A DNA stretch of 64,000 nucleotides from JAPLJC01 sp052326585 (GCA_052326585.1 JBKQLU010000076.1:4695-68694), one strand, 5' to 3'. Numbered from the stretch's first letter, positions 18,278 to 28,011 are shown. The notes: generated by a model not told the origin, from the letters alone. Program-made: numbers and translations.

Positions 18278-19381
18278 TCATCCCAGGCGGCTGGTCTTGA
18301 CCGCGGCGATGATGTATTTTACCTCGGCGGCGCTCAAGCCGTGGTGCACGGGAAGCGCCAAGATCTTCCTGGCCAGGTCTTCGGTGTGGGGCAGGCGGCT
18401 TTTCCCATAGAGCCTTTCAAAGACCGGTTGCTGATGCAAGCCGCGAGGATAGTGGATGGCCGTAGCAATGCCTTTTTCGGCCAACCGCTGCGCCAGGCTA
18501 TTCCGGTCGCAGCCAAAGGTTTCTGGCTCCACCACCACACAGTACTGGTGCCAGGCCGGTTCGGAATCGGGGGTAATCCTCTGGAGGCCAAGACCGGGGA
18601 GGCCAGCCAGACCCGCCTGGAGCATTTGGGCGTTGCGGCGTCTGATGGCCAGCAGGTCATCCAGCCTTTTAAGTTGTTCCCGGCCGATAGCCGCTTCCAC
18701 ATCGGTCATCCGGTAATTCAGTCCCAGCAGGGTGTGCAGGTAGGGGCCGGTTTGCCCGTGGCTGCGCAGATAGCGCAACTTGGTGGCGTACTCGGCATTG
18801 TCGGTGCAGGTCATGCCCCCTTCCCCCACAAACATATTCTTGGAGGGATAAAAGGAGTAGGCGGCGAAATCCCCAAAGGAGCCGACATCGCGGCCGCGGT
18901 ACGCCGCCCCGTGAGCCTGGGCCGCATCCCAGACGATGACCAGGTGGTGCTTCCTGGCAAAGGCCTGAACCGCGTCGATATCACAGGCATTGCCGAAAAG
19001 ATGCACCGGCGAGATGGCCCGGGTCCGGGGCGACACCTTCCGGGCCGCATCTTCCAGGTCCAGAAGGAAGGTCTGTGGGTCCACATCGCAAAAGATCGGT
19101 TTCCCGGCGCTCATGGCCACCATGCTGGCCGTGGCCATGAAGGTAAAGGAAGGGACCAGGACTTCATCTCCAGGTTGTAAAAAAGCCAGATAAGCCAGGT
19201 GCAGGGCCGCGGAACCATTGGCGCTGGTTATGGCAAATTGGGCCCCTACCTTGGCGGCAAACTCTTGCTCAAAGGCAGCGCATTCCTTACCCTGACGCAA
19301 GGCGCCGGAGCGTAGGACCCGGACCGCGGCCTCAATTTCACTTTCGCTAAGCTTAATCTCGGCTATGCCAATCTTTTTCAT
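18278..19381 (-). CDS. DegT/DnrJ/EryC1/StrS-family PLP aminotransferase
   Basis: A 367-residue sugar aminotransferase-type enzyme. It has the ANGSAALHLAY and VLVPSFTFMATA blocks, WDAAQAHGA, and the PLP lysine Lys181 in SFYPSKNMFVGEGG. The family transfers amino groups to nucleotide-linked keto sugars for LPS, capsule or glycoprotein sugars. The ATG at 19381 begins the family-like MKKIGIAEIKLSE; an in-frame upstream extension of 54 codons is low-complexity and unlikely. No other sugar genes lie nearby, so the pathway is not evident. Confidence 0.88.
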   Translation of the reverse strand: MKKIGIAEIKLSESEIEAAVRVLRSGALRQGKECAAFEQEFAAKVGAQFAITSANGSAALHLAYLAFLQPGDEVLVPSFTFMATASMVAMSAGKPIFCDVDPQTFLLDLEDAARKVSPRTRAISPVHLFGNACDIDAVQAFARKHHLVIVWDAAQAHGAAYRGRDVGSFGDFAAYSFYPSKNMFVGEGGMTCTDNAEYATKLRYLRSHGQTGPYLHTLLGLNYRMTDVEAAIGREQLKRLDDLLAIRRRNAQMLQAGLAGLPGLGLQRITPDSEPAWHQYCVVVEPETFGCDRNSLAQRLAEKGIATAIHYPRGLHQQPVFERLYGKSRLPHTEDLARKILALPVHHGLSAAEVKYIIAAVKTSRLG

Positions 19382-19708
19382 GTCTAAATTCCCGGACTGT
19401 CGTTTTGGTAAGATTTTTTCCGGTAGCGGCGAATATTTTATGATACCACATTCAGGCTGAATCCGGACCTGACTGCCGCGTGAAGGTCTCTCCTGCTTTC
19501 GAGGCCTCTCATTCTGGTCCGAAGTTTCGGCAACTCTTGACATCGGGAGCGGTGTGATAATCTTTCATCTTAGGAACGGCAGCAGGCCAGGGGCGCCGGG
19601 CGAAAAGAGAAATAATGGACGCGAAAATGTCCATCCCCGGGTTTGCCGGCATTCTGCGGCAAAATTTTGCATTGCGCCCACAGGGTCCACTTCCACAGAA
19701 GGAACCAC
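19382..19708. other. Divergent intergenic region, nothing recognised
   Basis: About 330 bases between the divergent aminotransferase and methyltransferase genes. No RNA or convincing small gene is visible. Confidence 0.35.
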
Positions 19709-20314
19709 ATGGCGACAGAAGAGCATTTCAAGAAGAGATATGAATCGGGCGATACTCCTTGGGATATTGGCAAAGCTGATTTCAATCTTATTCAGACTGT
19801 GACCACGGCGGCCATTGAACCCTGTAAAGCGTTGGATATTGGCTGCGGAACCGGCGATAACTCCATATGGCTTTCCCAAAAGAACTTTGCGGTGGTAGGT
19901 ATTGATACTTCAGAGATTGCGATAGAGAAGGCTAGAGAGAAAGCTTCCAAGGCTAATGCCCAATGCACCTTTCTGGTGACGGACTTCCTGACCAACAAAA
20001 TTGCCGGGGCGCCATTTGGCTTGGCGTTTGATCGAGGCTGTTTTCATACAGTAAACTCCGATGCAGAACGGCTAAGCTTTGCTAAAAATGTCGCGGCCCA
20101 TTTAAAAGAAGATGGCCTGTGGCTGAGTCTGGTTGGCAGTGCTGATGAACAACGCCATGGGCCAGGTCCACCGCAGCGGACCGCCGGAGATATTGTTAAC
20201 GCGGTGGAGTCCTACTTCGAAATCCTTTCGCTCGCTTCCGGCTATTTTGGCTCCAACCGCCCAACCCCGCCTAAAGCCTGGGTTTGCCTGATGCGGAAAA
20301 GGCGTTTCGCATAA
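19709..20314 (+). CDS. Class I SAM-dependent methyltransferase (thiopurine/tellurite-resistance-like)
   Basis: A 201-residue methyltransferase. It begins HFKKRYESGDTPWDIGKAD, a segment typical of the TehB/TPMT-like group, followed by SAM motif I ALDIGCGTGDN, VGIDTSEIAIEKAR and the FDRGCFH motif IV region. The ATG at 19709 is preceded by AGAAGGA. The substrate is unknown. It is probably a single-gene unit. Confidence 0.85.
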   Translation: MATEEHFKKRYESGDTPWDIGKADFNLIQTVTTAAIEPCKALDIGCGTGDNSIWLSQKNFAVVGIDTSEIAIEKAREKASKANAQCTFLVTDFLTNKIAGAPFGLAFDRGCFHTVNSDAERLSFAKNVAAHLKEDGLWLSLVGSADEQRHGPGPPQRTAGDIVNAVESYFEILSLASGYFGSNRPTPPKAWVCLMRKRRFA

Positions 20315-20338
20315 ATCTTGGCAAATCCACCCTGTAGC

Positions 20339-20484
20339 GGCGGGTTTAAATCCCGCCCCGGCTCTTTTCCACCATCTGATTCACGTAGGGCGCGTCTCAC
20401 GCGCCCATAAAAAGTTCATGATTTCCGGGTGGCCGATGGTGCGTAAGACGCACCCTACGATTGGTGTTAGGGCGAGCCCTCGCC
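20339..20484. repeat. Cluster of four short GC-rich hairpins
   Basis: Downstream of the methyltransferase gene are GGCGGG-N7-CCCGCC (20339-20357), GGGCGCGT-CTC-ACGCGCCC (20388-20406), GGTGCGT-AAG-ACGCACC (20438-20454) and GGCGAG-CC-CTCGCC (20471-20484). Similar repeats that spell genomic 'GTAGGGTGCGT' phrases are common dispersed intergenic palindromes. None has a T tract, so they are not classical terminators. Confidence 0.6.
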
Positions 20485-20663
20485 TCATTTCATCCCGGCA
20501 TAAAGGCTTCCTTATCTAGCGTTACCTTGGGATAGAACCTCATTCTCAGCCGCGTGATGATAACCCTTCTGGCGCCTGCCTGGACCTCTGGGCAATTACC
20601 CGGGCGGGCCTGAGCCTTATCCTCCTCGCGCCGCGCCGCAGTCAGATCAGGGGCTGTCATAAA

Positions 20664-20731
20664 AAGTGTAAAGAAACACTTGACACAATACAGGTGGCTT
20701 GCTATCTTACTAGCGTGGACCTCGGGTCCAC
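20664..20731 (+). promoter_or_regulatory. Promoter and operators of the MerR-like gene
   Basis: TTGACA (20680-20685) and TATCTT (20703-20708) are separated by 17 bases. An inverted repeat AAGTGT-N6-ACACTT (20664-20681) overlaps the -35 box, and a second perfect one, GTGGACC-TCG-GGTCCAC (20715-20731), covers the expected transcription start. The arrangement suggests tight autoregulation of the gene starting at 20785. Confidence 0.65.
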
Positions 20732-20784
20732 ATCTCAAACCGTGGTGGAGACGCGAGTCCGCCCGGCAATGGGAGGATGGCCAG

Positions 20785-21510
20785 ATGGCAGTGAAGCTGG
20801 AGAAGCCCAGAGGCAGCCAACCCTCAGATCCGGCGCCTTTGAAAATGCAGGACCTGGTACAGGCCACCGGCGTCCCCAAATCGACCATCCTCCATTATCT
20901 GAACGAGGGACTCCTGCCGGAGCCGGTGAAGACCTCCCGCAATATGGCTTACTATAGTCCGGCCTGCGTGGAGCGGATCGGCTTCATCAAGGTCATGCAA
21001 AGCAAGTACCGCTTGTCCCTGGCCATAATCAAGAAGTTTTTGCAGGAAGGCAGCGTCGGGCCCGAGATTGAACCGTTCCTGGAGTTAAGGTCCTTCATCT
21101 ATGGCCGGCGGGATGACCGGGAACGGCTCGATTTAGAGGCCTTCTGCCGGGCCGCGGGGCTTGCGGCCCCGGAGGTGGCGGAATTACGGAAGGCGGGACT
21201 CTTGATCCCCCTGGAGCCGGACCGCTTCGACGCCGAGGACCTGGCCATCGGCCGCATCCTCAAGGATTGCCGGGAATTGGGCCTCACCCCGGAGGAAACC
21301 TCCTTCTATCCCCGCCTGGCCCGGGACATCGTGGACCATGAAATGGCCATCCGCGACCGGCTCGTAAAGGGGCTCTCCCTGGAAGAGAATGCCACCTTGA
21401 CCCTTAAGCTTACCCGGGGGGCCCGGGCCCTGCGGCCCTATATCATCGACCGGATGTTTCAGCTCCGGGTGCTGTCCCGGGAGAGCATCGACGGAGATGA
21501 GGCCAAATGA
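20785..21510 (+). CDS. MerR-type helix-turn-helix regulator
   Basis: A 241-residue DNA-binding protein. The N-terminal winged HTH reads MQDLVQATGVPKSTILHYLNEG and continues with the MerR pattern (YYSPACVERIGFIKVMQSKYRLSL). The rest is helical with no recognised effector motif; it has no cysteine cluster of the metal-sensing kind. The ATG at 20785 has GGGAGG 8 bases upstream. It precedes an iron-sulfur protein and an esterase on the same strand, probably one operon. Confidence 0.8.
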   Translation: MAVKLEKPRGSQPSDPAPLKMQDLVQATGVPKSTILHYLNEGLLPEPVKTSRNMAYYSPACVERIGFIKVMQSKYRLSLAIIKKFLQEGSVGPEIEPFLELRSFIYGRRDDRERLDLEAFCRAAGLAAPEVAELRKAGLLIPLEPDRFDAEDLAIGRILKDCRELGLTPEETSFYPRLARDIVDHEMAIRDRLVKGLSLEENATLTLKLTRGARALRPYIIDRMFQLRVLSRESIDGDEAK

Positions 21511-21573
21511 CCCGGGTCCGGATTCCGGCCCCTGCTGGAGCTTCAGCGCCCCAGCCCATAGGAGGAAAGCAGT

Positions 21574-22416
21574 ATGTGCGAATTTTGCCATCAGCACGGA
21601 GACGGCCAGAAATGGTATCTGAAGGCGGAGAACTATTCCCAGGAACTTCTTGATAACCTGGAACGCCGCCGTTATCTGGAGGGTTTTGCGAAGCTCGGCA
21701 ATCTGCAGGGCGCCGCGCTTGAAGCCGGTTTTCAAAAGGCCCTGCGCGCCCCGGCCTGGCTGCGCCAGTTGATCTACTATTTTCGGGAGAAGCGCCAGCG
21801 CCGCGATCACTTCGGGCAGGTGGTTCCCCTGGAGGACCTGGCCCAGGTGATGGACCTGGCCGCCTCCATCGTCCGCATTCCCTGCATCTGCCGCAAGATC
21901 AATAAAGGCAAGTCGGACGCCGGCTATTGCTTTGGCCTGGGGCTCGACGCCGAAAAGATGTTGGGTTTCCAGGAGGCCTTCCTGGAAAATTTCCGGCCTG
22001 GCCCTGAAGATGCGCGGGTTGACCGCCTTTCCAAGACGGAGGCCCTCGATTTACATCGCGGCTTCGAAAAGGACGGACTGATTCACACCATCTGGACCTT
22101 CAAGACTCCCTTCATCGGCGGCATCTGCAACTGCGACCGCGCCGACTGTCTGGCCATGCTCAGTTATCGCTATAATTTTCACGCCTTCTTCCGGGGTGAG
22201 TATGTGGCTGCGGTGAGCCAGGATGCCTGCACCGGCTGCCGGGAATGTCATACCAGGTGCCAGTTTGGGGCCCTGGGCTTCTCAGTGGTGGATCAGAAGA
22301 CCTTCGTCGATCCCATGCGCTGCTACGGCTGCGGGATCTGCCGCTCGGCTTGTGAAATGGATGCCATATCCCTGGCGCCGCGGCAGGGCCATCCCATCGC
22401 GCATGATCTTTGGTGA
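21574..22416 (+). CDS. Ferredoxin-like iron-sulfur protein with Cys-rich N-terminal domain
   Basis: A 280-residue cytoplasmic protein. The C terminus has two ferredoxin motifs, CTGCRECHTRC and CYGCGICRSAC, each followed by a distal Cys or equivalent. The first 200 residues are unusual: paired cysteines at MCEFC, IPCICRKI and GGICNCDRADC suggest a further metal site. It lies 63 bases after the MerR-like gene and 6 bases before the esterase. An electron-transfer or sensor role is likely but not specified by sequence. Confidence 0.7.
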   Translation: MCEFCHQHGDGQKWYLKAENYSQELLDNLERRRYLEGFAKLGNLQGAALEAGFQKALRAPAWLRQLIYYFREKRQRRDHFGQVVPLEDLAQVMDLAASIVRIPCICRKINKGKSDAGYCFGLGLDAEKMLGFQEAFLENFRPGPEDARVDRLSKTEALDLHRGFEKDGLIHTIWTFKTPFIGGICNCDRADCLAMLSYRYNFHAFFRGEYVAAVSQDACTGCRECHTRCQFGALGFSVVDQKTFVDPMRCYGCGICRSACEMDAISLAPRQGHPIAHDLW

Positions 22417-22422
22417 TTCCAG

Positions 22423-23295
22423 ATGATGGGGCCTGGGGATCATCAGGGGGAACTCGAGGTTGACAACCTGAGGCGGACCTATTATCTGCACATTCCCCAC
22501 TCCTATGATGCCAGCCGGCCCACCCCGCTGGTTCTGGCTTTCCATGGCCGCTGGGGCACTGGCAGGCAAATGGCGAAGCTCACCAACTTTTCCGGCCTGG
22601 CCGAGAAGCGGGGCTTTGTGGTGGTGTATCCGGACGGGTTCGAGCGTTCCTGGAACGCCGGTCATGGGACCGGAAAGGCGGAGGCCCAAGGGGTGGATGA
22701 TGTAAAGTTCACCGCGCGGCTGATCGATGCACTGCGGCAGACGCTCAACCTCGACGGCCGGCGGGTCTATGCCACCGGTTTTTCCAATGGCGCGACCCTG
22801 GTCCAGCGCCTGGCGTGTGAACTATCGGACCGGATTGCCGCCATTGCCGCAGTATCAGGAACCATTGCCCCCCAGATAGGACGGAGCTGCCACCCGAAGC
22901 GGCCGGTTGCCGTGCTGCAAATCCATGGCAGCGCCGATCCGTTCGTCCCCTGGGAGGGCGGGCGCACCAAAGGGGGAGGATTGGTAGAATCGGTGGCGGC
23001 CACGGTCGCAGGTTGGGTGGCGCGTGATCAGTGTGCTCCCCGGGCGGAAGAGTCAGATATGGGCGGGGGGGTGCTGTGCGCAGCTTATCGGCCGGCGGGT
23101 GCCCAGGCGGCCATGGTGGTAGTCTGCCGGGTTGAGGGGGGAGGCCACACCTGGCCCGGCGGAGATCAATATCTGCCGGAGAAGGTCATCGGCGCCACCA
23201 ATCGTTCCTGGAACGCCAGTGAAGCTATCTGGGACTTTTTCCTAGCGCATCCCCTGCATGAGCCCGGCGACCCTCCGGCCGGCAATCGAGAATGA
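22423..23295 (+). CDS. PHB depolymerase/LpqC-like alpha/beta-hydrolase esterase
   Basis: A 290-residue hydrolase of the polyhydroxybutyrate depolymerase/feruloyl esterase group. It has the oxyanion segment LVLAFHGRWGTG, the nucleophile elbow ATGFSNGATL, the acid in HGSADPFVPW and the catalytic His in GGGHTWPGG. No signal peptide is visible, so a cytosolic ester hydrolase is more likely than a secreted depolymerase. It starts 6 bases after the iron-sulfur gene, consistent with coupling. Confidence 0.8.
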   Translation: MMGPGDHQGELEVDNLRRTYYLHIPHSYDASRPTPLVLAFHGRWGTGRQMAKLTNFSGLAEKRGFVVVYPDGFERSWNAGHGTGKAEAQGVDDVKFTARLIDALRQTLNLDGRRVYATGFSNGATLVQRLACELSDRIAAIAAVSGTIAPQIGRSCHPKRPVAVLQIHGSADPFVPWEGGRTKGGGLVESVAATVAGWVARDQCAPRAEESDMGGGVLCAAYRPAGAQAAMVVVCRVEGGGHTWPGGDQYLPEKVIGATNRSWNASEAIWDFFLAHPLHEPGDPPAGNRE

Positions 23296-23408
23296 ACCGT
23301 TTTCGTGGTTCCCTAACCTGGGGCGCCCTTCCGGGCTATCCCAGGGCCGACTTGCCGTAATTACCCTCCTATAACCAACACCTGGTCAGCAAAATTCTCT
23401 TTTCAGTT

Positions 23409-24728
23409 TTAATCCCTCTGGCTGCCTAAAACCTCTTGAGGCGGAACGAAAGGAATATCCGGCCGCATGAAGAGGCACAGAACCGCACCGATGACACAGA
23501 TAGCAATGGTCAGATAGAAGGCGACATCCCAATTCTTAAAGTGGTCGATCACCCAGCCGAAGACGATGGGCGAAATCACTCCGGCGATGGCGAAGCCGGA
23601 GTTCATGATGCCGCTGCCGATACCGGCATACTCATGGGAGATATCCATGGGAACGGCCCAAATCGGCCCACAAACGGCCTCCGAGCAGAAGAAAGTGCCA
23701 AAAAGGAACAGGGTAACCAGGGTGAGGTCGCGGGTAAACAGGGTGGCCGTGAGGAACCCGGCCGCCAGCAACAGACAGATGGCGATAAAGACATTGCGCG
23801 CCAGCCGTTTGTTGCCGGTTCTCACCAATATCCAATCAGACAATATGCCTCCCACGCTATCGCCAATAACCCCGGCGATGAGAGCGAAGGCGGAATGCAA
23901 GGCTGAAGATTTTAAGTTCAGGTGAAAACGAGTCATGAAATAGAGGGGAATCCAGGACAGAAAGACCCAGAGCATCCAGCCGTAGGTAAAATCCACCAGG
24001 GTCACCGGGAGGATGCGCTTTATCAGCGGCCACCAGGGAGTGCGGGCATGGCGCACCGCCTTAGAGGGGGGCACCAGCTCGGCCACTTCGGCCGCGGTAA
24101 TATGCGGATGGTCCCGGGGGTCTTCGGTAAAATGAAACCACCAGAAGGCAAGCCAGGCCAGGGTTATAACGGCGCACACCCAAAAGGATAGCCGCCAGCC
24201 GGACAGCGCAATGCACCAGGCCACAATGAGCGGCGCCAGGGCGCCTCCCAAGCGAGCCGCAGCGTGGGTCACACCTTGAATGTAGCCGTAGCGCTTCCCG
24301 GAATACCAGTGTTTCATCCCCTGGGTGGCGGCGGAAAAGACCGGCCCTTCACCAATGCCGACAAAGAGCCGGGCCGCGAATAGGGTCGCCAGGCCCACGA
24401 CGATGCCGCTGAAGAAGGTGGCCACCCCTGCCACCAGGACGCAAAGGGCCAGGGTGAGCTTGGCCCCGATTTTATTGGCCGACCAGCCGCCGACCCATTG
24501 TCCGATCAGGTATGGCCAGGAGAAGGCCGAGAAGGCCAGGCCCAGCTCGACGTGGGACAGTTTAAAATCCTTGATTATCGAGTTGGCGGCCATGGCAATG
24601 TTCACCCGGTCCAGATACATCAGGAAGTACAGGGAACAGAAAACCACGGTCATCATGGTCGAGGTGCTCAGCCAACGCTTTTTCAGCGCACCAGGGCCGG
24701 CGGGACTTTGCGCATCATTATTGGCCAT
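23409..24728 (-). CDS. MFS transporter, anion:cation symporter (ACS) type
   Basis: A 439-residue carrier with about 12 hydrophobic segments. The N-terminal YLDRVNIAMAANSIIKDF pattern is typical of the ACS family (hexuronate, glucarate, phthalate and similar acids). GGAGG lies 8 bases upstream of the ATG. It is the last gene of the minus-strand catabolic unit, so it may import the organic acid substrate. Confidence 0.85.
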   Translation of the reverse strand: MANNDAQSPAGPGALKKRWLSTSTMMTVVFCSLYFLMYLDRVNIAMAANSIIKDFKLSHVELGLAFSAFSWPYLIGQWVGGWSANKIGAKLTLALCVLVAGVATFFSGIVVGLATLFAARLFVGIGEGPVFSAATQGMKHWYSGKRYGYIQGVTHAAARLGGALAPLIVAWCIALSGWRLSFWVCAVITLAWLAFWWFHFTEDPRDHPHITAAEVAELVPPSKAVRHARTPWWPLIKRILPVTLVDFTYGWMLWVFLSWIPLYFMTRFHLNLKSSALHSAFALIAGVIGDSVGGILSDWILVRTGNKRLARNVFIAICLLLAAGFLTATLFTRDLTLVTLFLFGTFFCSEAVCGPIWAVPMDISHEYAGIGSGIMNSGFAIAGVISPIVFGWVIDHFKNWDVAFYLTIAICVIGAVLCLFMRPDIPFVPPQEVLGSQRD

Positions 24729-24869
24729 GTGTGGTCCTCCTAAAACCCTCTATAACTCTAGGTGAGATTCTTGGTTCTCTGCCTGCCGGGGGAACCTGAC
24801 CAGACCGCCTCTCCTCAATCCGGTGTCAGGAAAACCCAGGCAGGGACACTCGTCAGCCAGATCTTCATG

Positions 24870-26390
24870 TTAAGATTCTATCCCGACAATATCTTTTAAC
24901 TTGAGCCGTTGAACCTTTCCGGATGGGCCCTTGGGCAACTCTTCGATCTGGATAATGAGCTTGGGAGTCTTGTATCTCCCCAAATGATGCAGGCAATGTT
25001 CTCTCAGTTCCGGTTCGGAAACGGAGCAATCGGGTCTCAGGGTGTAGCATACCATTATCTCTTCTCCGTAGTGTTTATCCGGTATGCCCACGGCCGCCGC
25101 GTCCTGGATGGCGGGGTGCAGATAGAAACATTCATCGATCTCGCGGGGGGCGATGTTTTCCCCCCCCTTGATGATAAGTTCCTTTAGGCGCCCGGTAACA
25201 AAGACGAAGTTATCCTCGTCCAGATAGCCCAGGTCTCCCGTATGGAACCAACCGTCGGCATCCAAGGCCTCTGCGGTTTTGGCCGCATCCTTGTAATACT
25301 CCTTCATCACGCAGTCGCCTTTAATCAAGATTTCCCCGGGGGTACGCCGGGGAACTTCATTGCCCTGGCGGTCGATGATTTTAGCCTGGCAGCCTACGGG
25401 CTGACCGGGAGAGCCGATTTTGCGTTTGGCAGGGTCCAGGGGGTTGGAGAAAATCGGGGCGGCGGTCTCGGTAATCCCCATGGTTTCCACAATACTACAA
25501 CGGAACTTTTTCTCGAATTCCTTTTGCAAGGAGGGGGGCAGGGGCGCAGAGGCAGAACGTCCGAAGCGCAGTCGGCTCAAATCATAACCTTTACCTTCGA
25601 TGTCGGTGCCGCTGACCAGGTAGGAGACGATGGTGGGGACCACGGAGAGCCAGGTGCAGTGGTATTCCGACAGGAGTGGCCAAAAGGAGGTGACGGAAAA
25701 CTTCTCCGGGACCACGATGGAAGACCCGCTCACCAGCGGACCCATGATCGAGACGATCTCGGCGTTGATATGATAGATGGCCAGCGATACCAAGCCCCGG
25801 TCTTCCGGCGTCAAAGAGTGAGCCAGGGTGACGTTCTCCCCGCCGGCGACCATGTTTTTGTGGGTCAGAATGACTCCCTTGGGGACGCCGGTGGTGCCCG
25901 AGGTATAAAGCAGGATGGCCGGATCGTCCTCCTTTACCGTGGGCAATTTATGCCCGGCCAGGTCTTCATCAGGAAAGATTTCCCGGGCGCCTTTATCGAT
26001 GACCATGATCTGGATATCTTTAGATGCCTTCCCGACTGCTTCCTCCAGGCGTTGTCGATTCTGCTCCGTCACGAAAACGAGCTTGGGTTCGGCGTGGCCC
26101 AAAATATAAGCTAATTGGCTGGGTTGAGCCAAAACATTGAGGGGAGCAACGACCAGGCCGGAATACATGGCGCCCACGAAGATCTTGACGGGCTGGTAGC
26201 CGTTCCCCATGAAAAGAGAGACCCGGTCACCTTTCTTAATACCCCTCTTTAAAAGTTGTTTTCCCAGCTTGATGGAAGACTCTTTGATTTGCCCAAAAGT
26301 GAGTTCCAACTGCGGTTCCGGAGCGAACATAAAGACCTTGTCAGGCTGCAACTTCGCCTGCTTATCCACGATAAATCTTACCGAACGCAT
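24870..26390 (-). CDS. AMP-forming acyl-CoA synthetase/ligase
   Basis: A 506-residue ANL-family enzyme. It has the P-loop-like LLYTSGTTGVPKGV, the VETMGITETAAP A5 motif, WFHTGDLGYLD and the C-terminal catalytic Lys in LPKGPSGKVQRLKL. It activates a carboxylic acid to its CoA thioester via an acyl-adenylate. The acid is not predictable. It lies between the amidase (61-base gap) and the MFS gene in the same orientation, which suggests that an acid released by the amidase or imported by the MFS is activated here. AAGGAG lies upstream. Confidence 0.9.
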   Translation of the reverse strand: MRSVRFIVDKQAKLQPDKVFMFAPEPQLELTFGQIKESSIKLGKQLLKRGIKKGDRVSLFMGNGYQPVKIFVGAMYSGLVVAPLNVLAQPSQLAYILGHAEPKLVFVTEQNRQRLEEAVGKASKDIQIMVIDKGAREIFPDEDLAGHKLPTVKEDDPAILLYTSGTTGVPKGVILTHKNMVAGGENVTLAHSLTPEDRGLVSLAIYHINAEIVSIMGPLVSGSSIVVPEKFSVTSFWPLLSEYHCTWLSVVPTIVSYLVSGTDIEGKGYDLSRLRFGRSASAPLPPSLQKEFEKKFRCSIVETMGITETAAPIFSNPLDPAKRKIGSPGQPVGCQAKIIDRQGNEVPRRTPGEILIKGDCVMKEYYKDAAKTAEALDADGWFHTGDLGYLDEDNFVFVTGRLKELIIKGGENIAPREIDECFYLHPAIQDAAAVGIPDKHYGEEIMVCYTLRPDCSVSEPELREHCLHHLGRYKTPKLIIQIEELPKGPSGKVQRLKLKDIVGIES

Positions 26391-26451
26391 GGCCTTATTC
26401 TCCTTTTTTATGAAAATGACAAATGGCTTGCAGGCCCCGCCCTCGTTCCCC

Positions 26452-28011
26452 TCAAACGAGCGGTTTTTCGTTGTAAACCGGGGGCCGGCGTTTATGAAAT
26501 GGCGTGGCGGCCTCGAAGGCGGCCGCTATCCTCAAGAGCAGCGGCTCCTGGAAATGGTCTCCGACAATCAACAGTCCGATGGGCAGGCCATTGGTGCTGA
26601 ACCCGCACGGCACGGATACACAGGGGGTGGCCAGGAAACTGAAGGGCAGCGTGAATTGCCATCCTTGGGCATAAGCGTCGGCCCCGGCCGCCAGCGGCGG
26701 CGGCAGCATCGGCAGCGTGGGGGTGAGGAGGGCATCGATCTGGGTAAAGGCCTCCTTGATCTGGGCTATTTGGTAAGGGCGTTCCTGCTGGATCTTGTCA
26801 TAGGTGGCCCGGGGGATTTTAGCCCCGGTATCGAGGTTTTTCTGGACAAAGGCCCCGAACTCCTTTTGCCGTTCCCCGGCGGCGCGGAACTGGTCGCCCA
26901 GGATCTGGTTGAATTCGTAAAGCAGCATATTGTTGAACAAGGCCCGGTAATCGAGAGAGACCAGAACCGGAATTTCGATTGTCGTTATCTGGGCGCCAAG
27001 TTTTTTGAAGGTTTCGGTGGCCGCCTGGACTGCGGCGGCGACCTGGGGGTCGATGTTCTTGAAGGTGTAGTCCTTCACAATGCCGATGCGCAGGCCTTTG
27101 ACGCCCTTCTGAAGCTGGGCGGCATAACTGCCCCGCAGTTGATAGAGGGACGAGTGCTGGTCATGGGGGTCAAAGCCCGCCATGCCATCCATCAGCAGCG
27201 CGGTATCAGCCACGGTTCTGGCCAGGGGCCCGGCGGTATCAAGGCTATAGGCCCGCGGATAGATCCCGGCCAGACTCACGAGCCCGTAAGTCGGGCGCAG
27301 GCCCACGAGGCTGCACCATCCGGCCGGCACCCGAATGGAGCCGCCGGTGTCGGTCCCGGTGCCCCCCAGGCAAAGGCCGGCCGCGATAGCCGCCGCGGTG
27401 CCGCTGGAGGAACCGCCGGGAGAGAGGCTCAAGTTCCAGGGATTATGGATATCGCCATAAAACTGATTTTGCCCCGATATGCCGGCGGCAAACTCGTTCA
27501 TGTTGGTCTTGCCGAGGATGACCACTCCGGCGGCCTTGAGCTTGCTCACCGCGGCGGCATCTTCCTTGGGGATTCTCTGCTTGAAGAATTGGGACCCCAC
27601 CGTGGTGGGAACCCCCGTGGTGTCGTAGATGTCCTTGACCACGATGGGTATGCCGTGCAGAGGCCCCCGGTCCTTACCCGCCTTCAGCTCGGCATCCAGG
27701 GCGCTGGCAGACGCCAGGGCCTGCTCTGCCATAATGGTGATGAATGCATTCAGCTCAGGTTGCAGCTTTTTGATGTTTTCCAGGTAGTTCCGGGTTAAAG
27801 CCTCCGAGGTGAGGGTGCCCTGGCGCAGCATCTTGCCGGCCTTGGGTATGTAACCGGTCAACTTCCCAGGCGTTCCGGATTTGGCCCCGGCGCCTGCCTG
27901 CTTTTCTCCCGCGGCCAGCGCCGGCACGCCGAAGGTTCCTAATACAGCCCCGGATGCCGCAGTGATGCCGGCAATCTGGATGAACCTCCTTCTGGACAAT
28001 CTTTGGCCCAT
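26452..28011 (-). CDS. Tat-exported amidase (amidase signature family)
   Basis: A 519-residue protein with an RRRF twin-arginine signal (residues 7-10) and an ALAAGEKQ cleavage region. The catalytic Ser-cisSer-Lys set is present: Lys in GIPIVVKDIYD, and the serines of GGSSSGTAAA and GTDTGGSIRVPA. It hydrolyses an amide bond, here likely outside the cytoplasm. GatA itself is not exported, so this is not the tRNA amidotransferase subunit. Two adjacent ATGs exist; the second has GGGAGG at better spacing. It follows korC-like by about 105 bases. Confidence 0.88.
   Translation of the reverse strand: MGQRLSRRRFIQIAGITAASGAVLGTFGVPALAAGEKQAGAGAKSGTPGKLTGYIPKAGKMLRQGTLTSEALTRNYLENIKKLQPELNAFITIMAEQALASASALDAELKAGKDRGPLHGIPIVVKDIYDTTGVPTTVGSQFFKQRIPKEDAAAVSKLKAAGVVILGKTNMNEFAAGISGQNQFYGDIHNPWNLSLSPGGSSSGTAAAIAAGLCLGGTGTDTGGSIRVPAGWCSLVGLRPTYGLVSLAGIYPRAYSLDTAGPLARTVADTALLMDGMAGFDPHDQHSSLYQLRGSYAAQLQKGVKGLRIGIVKDYTFKNIDPQVAAAVQAATETFKKLGAQITTIEIPVLVSLDYRALFNNMLLYEFNQILGDQFRAAGERQKEFGAFVQKNLDTGAKIPRATYDKIQQERPYQIAQIKEAFTQIDALLTPTLPMLPPPLAAGADAYAQGWQFTLPFSFLATPCVSVPCGFSTNGLPIGLLIVGDHFQEPLLLRIAAAFEAATPFHKRRPPVYNEKPLV

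Noticed and set aside
26209..27798. A 529-codon plus-strand frame opposite the amidase
   Set aside because: It is Gly/Arg/His-rich with no motif, and mirrors the amidase, whose catalytic residues are clear on the other strand.
26452..28011. gatA, tRNA amidotransferase subunit A
   Set aside because: It has a twin-arginine signal and lies in a catabolic cluster without gatB or gatC.
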